Assembly (NCBI GenBank): GCA_036654795.1
Contig: JAVVRI010000094.1
Span: 1 to 12,070 of the forward strand
Source: JAVVRI01 sp036654795
Lineage (GTDB): Bacteria; Bacteroidota; Bacteroidia; Bacteroidales; Tannerellaceae
Length of the DNA: 12,070 bases
Direction: 5' to 3'
In this document: positions 7,938 through 12,070 of the stretch, piece by piece
Layout of the letters: the number at the start of each line of letters is the position of its first letter
How positions within the stretch are numbered: position 1 is the stretch's first letter
Program-made: the position numbers and the translations under genes
The notes under the pieces: model-generated
Told to the model about the DNA's origin: nothing
Seen by the model: the letters and a program-made list of their open reading frames with translations, nothing else
Database searches by the model: none

Positions 7938-8248
7938 TTCAAATAGAGATAAAAGGTTTTAAAAATATAAGCAACAAATATACCTAAAATCTCTAGAACA
8001 ACCGAATAAAAAGGAAAAAATGGCATTGAATAGCTTATGAATAAAGCGTTTGTAACGCCAAACGAAGCCAACGGAGAAAAAGGGAAAACGCAAAGAAAAG
8101 AGGAATATAGAAGCAGTTAGGTTTTCAAATCGTTACCCGTCCGAATATGAGATTTAACAGTTTCCGTGACGTTTTCGCCGTTCTGCTTAGGTTTGCTTAT
8201 CAAGGCTTAACTCGTTGATAGTTAGTTTTGCAACCAAAAAAGTTAGAC
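7938..8248. other. 311-base gene-free region at the left border of the mobile element
   Basis: No ORF or RNA gene is recognisable here. The left end of the integrated element must lie in this stretch, between the housekeeping acyltransferase gene and the integrase start. I see short inverted repeats only: CGTTTG/CAAACG around 8047-8064, and TATCAA/TTGATA (8199-8204 and 8215-8220). The latter lies next to a possible integrase -7 box, TAGTTTTG, at 8223-8230. No tRNA gene is present and the attachment core cannot be named without the right end of the element. Confidence 0.45.
7975..7982 (-). promoter_or_regulatory. Possible -7 box of the HGSNAT-like gene
   Basis: Minus-strand TATATTTG matches TAnnTTTG and would start transcription about 30 bases before the ATG at 7937. 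No convincing -33 TTTG stands at the expected distance, and the region is AT-rich, so this is tentative. Confidence 0.3.
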
Positions 8249-8527
8249 ATGAGCAGAAGCACATTCAAGGTGCTGTTCTACGTGAACGGCAGCAAGGAGA
8301 AAGACGGAATCGTTCCCATCATGGGAAGGGTAACAATCAACGGGACTGTATCGCAGTTCAGTTGCAAGCAGAGCATCCCCAAAACACTTTGGGACGTGAA
8401 AGGGAACAAGGCGAAAGGCAAGGGAAAAGAAGCAAGGGACATCAACCTTACCTTAGAGAACATCATGGCACAAATCGGTTTACAAGGCATTGAAAGAGGA
8501 ACTGCCCAATGCCCGAAGCTGGAATGA
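8249..8527 (+). pseudogene. Truncated tyrosine recombinase/integrase, N-terminal arm-binding domain
   Basis: The frame starts at ATG 8249 (MSRSTFKVLFYVNG) and matches the arm-type DNA-binding N-terminus of the large Bacteroidales tyrosine integrases, which are about 400 residues long. About 75 residues, up to NIMAQI, look native. The next 16 residues (GLQGIERGTAQCPKLE) are an out-of-frame reading of a mobilization gene and end at TGA 8527. The core-binding and catalytic domains, including the Arg/His/Tyr catalytic residues, are missing, so it cannot recombine DNA. A TTG at 8228 could extend the frame, but the conserved start is the ATG. It may at most bind the arm sites of the element. The joint lies near 8475. 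Confidence 0.85.
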
Positions 8528-8927
8528 ACTGAAAGAGGCACTTTCCGACAGGGACATTGAAATGAAGTTCAAGGTGAGCCGGACAACAAGGGAGGTGCAA
8601 GGCGTGAAGTTCGAGTATGGCGGCATATCCTTTTCCGGCTCAAAGGTCAGTCGGGAGTTCAGTTACATGAGTATTGACTACCAATTGGGACGGAATGCCT
8701 TTGAGGATGATTTCAACAACAAGCAGGCAACCATCCGGCAACCACGTGAGGAAACGGTACAGACCGTATCGCAAAAACATTCCGAAGATAGTTTCAGTAG
8801 TGGATTGGGATTATTCAGCGGAATCGGTTCTTCTTTTGATGTGGCTGATGCGGAAGCCAACCAAGAAATAGCTGAGATACTGCGAAAGAAGAAAAAAGCT
8901 AAGCGCAAGCGTGGCATGAGATTATAA
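8472..8927 (+). pseudogene. C-terminal fragment of a mobilization relaxase (MobB/BmgA-type)
   Basis: From about HKSVYKALKEELPNARSW the frame reads as the tail of a Bacteroides relaxase. Landmarks are REVQGVKFEYGGISFSGSKV and SREFSYMSIDYQLGRNAFEDDF, then a low-complexity stretch, SSFDVADAEANQEIAEIL, and the strongly basic end RKKKKAKRKRGMRL. The relaxase domain with the catalytic tyrosine and the metal-binding histidines is absent. There is no ATG start: the first start-like codon is a TTG at 8490, inside the homology. The frame closes upstream at 8454-8456 within the integrase segment. I therefore read it as a remnant left by a deletion that joined int to the mob gene, not as a functional gene. 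Confidence 0.78.
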
Positions 8928-8960
8928 CGGTTTATTTATCAACTTAAAAGATTAACGACA

Positions 8961-9347
8961 ATGGTACAGAAAGATTTCTTATTGGATTTTGACCTCTACA
9001 TTTGCGAGAGGTTCGGTTACAGGAACAGCCTTCACGTCACACCGACACAGAACGGTTGTTGCGTGGGAGTAAACATCAAGCCCGTAAAGCTCTACATTCG
9101 TTTTTGGGAGTACAGCAAAGGTGTGGGCGGTTTTCCCGACTGGTGCATCATCCTTGTGTACTGCAACTTTGCCAAAAAACAGGAGCCCGAATTGCAAGAA
9201 CTTGTGCGGTTCTTCAAGGAGTATGCGCCACGATATGGGTACAGGCATATCGGGATTGAGGACAATCCCCGACTTAATCAAACATTAGGATTTCAACGCA
9301 TCCAATATAGAGGGCAAGAAAATTATGTCAAGTATCTAACTCAATAG
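8961..9347 (+). CDS. Small protein of unknown function carried by the element
   Basis: An intact 128-residue ORF beginning at ATG 8961, 33 bases after the mob fragment and in the same direction, so originally part of the mobilization region. I do not recognise the family. It is rich in aromatic residues and has no signal peptide or membrane helix. The C-terminal half (KKQEPELQELVRFFKEYAPR, then YGYRHIGIEDNPRLNQTLGFQ) has the helix, strand and N-x-x-L-G-F pattern found at the end of GNAT acetyltransferases. The acetyl-CoA P-loop is not evident, so this is a weak hint only. It ends just before a bidirectional terminator facing the hsdS genes. Its survival beside two broken genes may mean selection or merely chance. 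Confidence 0.6.
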   Translation: MVQKDFLLDFDLYICERFGYRNSLHVTPTQNGCCVGVNIKPVKLYIRFWEYSKGVGGFPDWCIILVYCNFAKKQEPELQELVRFFKEYAPRYGYRHIGIEDNPRLNQTLGFQRIQYRGQENYVKYLTQ

Positions 9348-9355
9348 AAATAAAT

Positions 9356-9398
9356 CTTTTATCCGGCAGATATGTAAACTCATTCTGTCAGATAAAAG
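9356..9398. terminator. Bidirectional hairpin terminator between the small ORF and the hsdS locus
   Basis: CTTTTATCCGGCAGA (9356-9370) and TCTGTCAGATAAAAG (9384-9398) pair in 13 of 15 positions, with a 13-base loop. They sit in the 58 bases between two convergent stops. On the minus strand the stem is followed by ATTTATTTC, a moderately U-rich tail, so it should end hsdS transcription. On the plus strand the tail is weaker. Confidence 0.65.
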
Positions 9399-9405
9399 AT
9401 AAATA

Positions 9406-10197
9406 TCAGGATAAAGTGCCCTCGATAGTTCTCTCAACAATGGTTTTCGCTTCTTCTAATAGATTTAGGCTCTCTTTTCGAAGAGCAAAACTTTTTTGAA
9501 CTTTTTGGGATAAATCCTCTTGTATATTCTTGGGGAGAATTGGTATAATGACATCCTCAATCTCTGATGGTTTCCAATGTTGAATAATAGAACCTCCTGC
9601 ATCTCGCTGAGCTTGCAGTCCCACCATACAAGAATTTAAGACCAATGTAAGATAATCGGGTAGTACGCTCTCACCGGCAATAGAGAGATGAAGTATCGCA
9701 CCGGAAGTAATAACATCCAAATCATTCTCCACTTTATAGGCTATGCCCACACTGCCATCTTTAGATAGTAGTATGGTATCTTTTTTAGGTTTTAGCACTT
9801 CTTGGTAGATATCATTATCCAAATGTATCGAAGTTTCAGATAGACCGAATTTTGATAAATCCGAAACTCGTATAAATGGTATGCCCTCTTCTTCATAGGC
9901 TTCGCTACCCGGTTCAATGGATTTTTGAATATGTGCCAATTCTCCAATAGTGGATGTTGGAAAGCTTTTAAGACGAGAGAACAGTGCATCATATTTTGGT
10001 TGGTAATACTCTGCATCAAGTCTGCCACTTGCCAAAAAACTTTCAGATAATTTTTTGCAGGCTCTGACGGTCTTTTCTTCTTTCGCAGATTGTTCAAGAA
10101 TACCAAGTTCTTCAAGCAATAGCCATAATGCAAGCCTTTCCTCTTGCGTTGCATTACCTTGTAACTTATTGTATATTAACGATTTACCCCCCCTATT
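9406..10197 (-). CDS. Half HsdS (third target-recognition domain), out of frame with hsdS and lacking a start codon
   Basis: The open frame runs from just after an in-frame TGA (10198-10200) to TGA 9406, and includes the last 20 bases of the hsdS gene. It has no ATG near the front; the earliest usable codon is TTG 10119 (237 residues). The content is a spacer helix (EERLALWLLLEELGI), the HsdS signature LSESFLASGRLDAEYYQPKY, one target-recognition domain of about 140 residues, and a final helix SFALRKESLNLLEEAKTIVE. This resembles the second half of the preceding HsdS. It could be a silent specificity cassette, a degenerate copy, or the third domain of a longer HsdS expressed when the G7 run at 10187-10193 changes length: one extra G puts it in frame with HsdS. 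I favour the switch, since this frame has no start of its own. Confidence 0.7.
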   Translation of the reverse strand, partial: NRGGKSLIYNKLQGNATQEERLALWLLLEELGILEQSAKEEKTVRACKKLSESFLASGRLDAEYYQPKYDALFSRLKSFPTSTIGELAHIQKSIEPGSEAYEEEGIPFIRVSDLSKFGLSETSIHLDNDIYQEVLKPKKDTILLSKDGSVGIAYKVENDLDVITSGAILHLSIAGESVLPDYLTLVLNSCMVGLQAQRDAGGSIIQHWKPSEIEDVIIPILPKNIQEDLSQKVQKSFALRKESLNLLEEAKTIVERTIEGTLS

Positions 10198-11561
10198 TCA
10201 ACAACACGTTCTACCGTAAGTTTTGCATCTTCAAGTAGTTGCCGGGCTTCTTTGCGTAGAGAAAAACTTTTTTGAATATGCTCGGCTATCTCGTCTTGTA
10301 CTTCTTTGCGAATAATAGGGATAGGCAAATTCAGTATATCTTCATCTTTTATCACAGGATAAGAACAACCTGTATTTGCTTGTAATAGCCAATCTTTATA
10401 AAAACCCGTTCTAAGCAAAACTTGTAGTACCTCTTTCTTTATACTTTTTTGCTCTCTTAGTACCGTAAAAGCTCCACTCGCAACCATATCATCACCTTCT
10501 CGTGTAATAATTGCGACAGCACCTCTGTTTGGTCTGACTGTTGAAATTAAAACATCATCTTTTTTTACCTTTATTTTTGCATTGGCAGGAAGTTCGTCTA
10601 CATTTATATCATTATATGTAATTTCTCCGTTGCTAACATCAATATTTCCAATCTCTATATATTTACATATTTCAGATGTTGTGATGAAATTATCTTTTAT
10701 AGGAGTGAAGAAATCACCAACCTTTCCATATCCATTCGGATAGGATTGTACGAGCCTACAATAATCTTCATATTTAGGCAGGTAGTATTCAGAATCAAAT
10801 CTCCCTGTTGCAAGAAATGATTCTTTTAGTGACTTTACATTATATGCTTCGGGATTAGCCGCAAAGTCCGTCATTCCTAAACATTCCAATAGATAGGTTT
10901 CGGCTGAGGAATATAAGTTTTTAGATTCTTCACTTTTTGCAAATATCAATGAATAATGATTTCTGATTTTCGCTTGGATGTATTCAGGAAATTCAGGAAT
11001 AGGTATTCTGTATAGGTCTGATTTACTTATAAATGAAATTAATAAATTTGTTTTAAAGCGTTCTTTAAAGGACATCCCATATTTTGATACAAGATAGGTT
11101 AGCAAAGTGTATTTATCAATAAGATTGTTTACGGATAATTTATACAAACTTCCTGATACCAAAGTCCTTTCCGGCATATTTTCTGGAACGATTGCAACTT
11201 TTTCAGCCTTCCCCTTAACCTCAATAAGTAGTTCCCCTTTAGCTATTCGACCCTTTGGATATCTTTCCCAATCAGATTTATGCACACAAAATAGTTTCTC
11301 TGTTTTGACAAACGGTGTAGTAATATCTGTTGCTTGTAAAAAATAAGGATTATCATTATCTACCGAATCTACAATTTCTGTATTTTCATAGACAACTCTG
11401 TATCCATCTTTTACAAATACTTCGAGAGGACGTAAGTTCTTTAATTCTTTCAATAAATATAGATACTCTTTTTTGAAATATTCGCTATCTACCCGTTTAA
11501 AAGGATTATCATTTAAAACATAACTATATTTTAGAGCACTTATTTCCAGCCCCTCCAACAA
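10176..11561 (-). CDS. hsdS: Type I restriction-modification specificity subunit
   Basis: A 461-residue HsdS with the full two-TRD plan, which sets the DNA sequence recognised by the HsdM/HsdR complex. TRD1 lies at about 40-190, preceded by RVDSEYFKKEY (23-33). A spacer helix (193-232, IQAKIRNHYSLIFAKSEE) follows. The second repeat opens with KESFLATGRFDSEYYLPKY (246-264), then TRD2 (about 272-418) and the closing helix SFSLRKEARQLLEDAKLTVE (432-451). The start is unusual: there is no ATG, and TTG 11561 is the first start-like codon, 11 bases after the hsdM stop. A stem between 11549-11556 and 11583-11590 could couple the two genes. The gene is AT-rich compared with the housekeeping genes to the left. 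A G7 run sits 8 bases before the TAA and can join the frame to the half-HsdS downstream. Confidence 0.88.
   Translation of the reverse strand: MLEGLEISALKYSYVLNDNPFKRVDSEYFKKEYLYLLKELKNLRPLEVFVKDGYRVVYENTEIVDSVDNDNPYFLQATDITTPFVKTEKLFCVHKSDWERYPKGRIAKGELLIEVKGKAEKVAIVPENMPERTLVSGSLYKLSVNNLIDKYTLLTYLVSKYGMSFKERFKTNLLISFISKSDLYRIPIPEFPEYIQAKIRNHYSLIFAKSEESKNLYSSAETYLLECLGMTDFAANPEAYNVKSLKESFLATGRFDSEYYLPKYEDYCRLVQSYPNGYGKVGDFFTPIKDNFITTSEICKYIEIGNIDVSNGEITYNDINVDELPANAKIKVKKDDVLISTVRPNRGAVAIITREGDDMVASGAFTVLREQKSIKKEVLQVLLRTGFYKDWLLQANTGCSYPVIKDEDILNLPIPIIRKEVQDEIAEHIQKSFSLRKEARQLLEDAKLTVERVVEIGGVNR
10187..10193 (-). repeat. G7 homopolymer, candidate slippage switch in hsdS
   Basis: Seven C on the plus strand (seven G in the hsdS message) lie in codons 457-459 of HsdS. 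With 7 G, HsdS ends EIGGVNR. With 8 G, or with 5, it continues in frame through KSLIYNKLQGNATQEER into the half-HsdS, giving 718 residues for 8 G. With 6 G it stops at once after EIGG. The run is conspicuous in AT-rich DNA. Poly-G runs of this kind drive phase variation in other hsdS genes, for example NgoAV. Confidence 0.7.
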
Positions 11562-11590
11562 AGTGTTATATTTTACTTCGTCAAAGGGGC
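11549..11590 (-). promoter_or_regulatory. Hairpin across the hsdM stop and hsdS start
   Basis: In the message GCCCCTTT (11590-11583, end of hsdM) can pair with GGAGGGGC (11556-11549, just after the TTG codons of hsdS). That is six Watson-Crick pairs plus two G-U pairs over a loop of about 26 bases. A ribosome finishing hsdM would open it, which suits translational coupling of hsdS. It also lies 6 bases after a T TTT TTC heptamer (11603-11597), the arrangement of a -1 frameshift site. Confidence 0.4.
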
Positions 11591-12070
11591 ATCCACGAAA
11601 AAAGATAACTGCTCTTTCTTTGCAAATTCAGCAAATGCTTCTGCAATTCCATCTTGTGTCACTCCATCGTGATTGAAGAGGTCGTGCTTCACTATCAAAT
11701 GTCCATGACTATCAAGCAAAGGTGGATTATCAACAGACGGCTTACGAATATTGACATAACTATCTCGTTCCTCATTGGGAAGTTGATTATAGTCTTTCCC
11801 ATTTATGCAACCGTTCAATGCTAACAAGTCATTATTGGATATGTCAGAGTTAAATATGCCTGATTTCTGAACTTTTTTATATGTATCCTCGTGCATCCAT
11901 ATTGCTGCTTCATCTACAGACCCAAAAAGGCTATTAAATTCATCTATGCCATATTCCTTGTGCAAATATGTAACAATAGTAGTGTTGCGATATATCTTAT
12001 CACCACTGTTGTCTTTGCTTGGTTCTTGCATAGTAGCGAAAAATATGTTGTAATCTTCTACCTTAGGGCA
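11573..12070 (-). CDS. hsdM: Type I RM methyltransferase subunit, C-terminal end (runs off the right edge)
   Basis: The frame is open to the window end, so only the last 165 residues are visible. The ATG at 12031 is internal, because the sequence before it (CPKVEDYNIFFAT) continues the same protein. EDYNIFF and the following PSKDNSGDKIY resemble the region after the catalytic domain of N6-adenine methylases of type I systems. LIVKHDLFNHDGVTQDGIAEAFAEFAKKEQLSFF is the usual HsdM C-terminus. The catalytic NPPF/Y motif would lie outside the window. HsdM adds methyl groups to adenine at the site chosen by HsdS and is needed for cleavage by HsdR, presumably also encoded to the right. The stop TAA is at 11573, 11 bases before the hsdS TTG. 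Confidence 0.85.
   Translation of the reverse strand, partial: CPKVEDYNIFFATMQEPSKDNSGDKIYRNTTIVTYLHKEYGIDEFNSLFGSVDEAAIWMHEDTYKKVQKSGIFNSDISNNDLLALNGCINGKDYNQLPNEERDSYVNIRKPSVDNPPLLDSHGHLIVKHDLFNHDGVTQDGIAEAFAEFAKKEQLSFFVDAPLTK

Noticed and set aside
8215..8493. A plus-strand ORF in another frame overlapping the integrase start
   Set aside because: Its translation is charged low-complexity sequence without family features and runs in a different frame across the integrase N-terminus, which is clearly the real coding frame.
8490..8927. A functional protein starting at TTG 8490
   Set aside because: Relaxase homology extends upstream of the TTG and stops at a break against integrase sequence. 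It is a truncated gene, not one with its own start.
9792..10154. An ATG-started ORF of 120 codons on the minus strand (MQRKRKGLHYGY...)
   Set aside because: It is an out-of-frame reading of the half-HsdS. The alternative frame carries the clear HsdS signatures (ESFLASGRLDAEYY and the closing helix), so this ORF is a shadow.
11573..12031. A complete 152-residue protein starting at ATG 12031
   Set aside because: The frame remains open to the window edge and the codons before that ATG continue the HsdM sequence. The methionine is internal.
1..12070. CRISPR arrays, rRNA, tRNA genes or insertion sequences
   Set aside because: I saw no regularly spaced repeats, no tRNA-like cloverleaf and no transposase reading frame on either strand. 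Short sites could still be missed by eye.

Overview
The window looks like a chromosomal segment of a gut-type Bacteroidales bacterium, most likely Bacteroides or Parabacteroides, interrupted by a degraded mobile element that carries a type I restriction-modification locus. Several things point to this group: promoter -7 boxes of the form TAnnTTTG, weak use of Shine-Dalgarno sites, a DUF4254/glycosyltransferase/LPS-kinase cluster, a PdxB of Bacteroidales style, and integrase and mobilization fragments typical of Bacteroides elements.

Left part (1-5585): surface glycan genes. A plus-strand run (tail of an unidentified gene, a GT2 glycosyltransferase, a GT4 glycosyltransferase) meets a minus-strand run (DUF4254 protein, GT9 heptosyltransferase-like protein, WaaP/InaA-type LPS kinase, GT4 glycosyltransferase) with only 2 bases between the stops. 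Genes overlap by ATGA on the plus strand and twice by TAATG on the minus strand, so both runs look like translationally coupled operons. Together they probably build and phosphorylate an LPS core or a related glycan.

Middle part (5586-7937): a 140-base divergent control region holds two mirror-image TACCTTTG -7 boxes and a perfect 19-bp palindrome over the predicted pdxB start point. It is followed by pdxB (4-phosphoerythronate dehydrogenase, vitamin B6 synthesis) and, convergent with zero spacing, a multi-pass HGSNAT/NagX-like acyltransferase (DUF5009).

Right part (8249-12070): an accessory island. The N-terminal 75 or so residues of a tyrosine recombinase are joined, out of frame, to the C-terminal third or less of a mobilization relaxase. 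This is a deletion scar of an integrative mobilizable element. An intact small ORF of unknown function follows, then a bidirectional terminator. Facing them on the minus strand is a type I RM operon read from the right edge: the end of HsdM, a full two-TRD HsdS, and a third half-HsdS without any ATG start.

The most interesting feature is a G7 run 8 bases before the hsdS stop. One extra G (or loss of two) would join HsdS in frame to the downstream half-subunit as a 718-residue, three-TRD protein. This is the layout of a phase-variable specificity switch, comparable to the poly-G-controlled hsdS of NgoAV in Neisseria gonorrhoeae. The hsdM-hsdS boundary has the same -1 frame relation, with a T TTT TTC heptamer and a hairpin 6 bases downstream of it.
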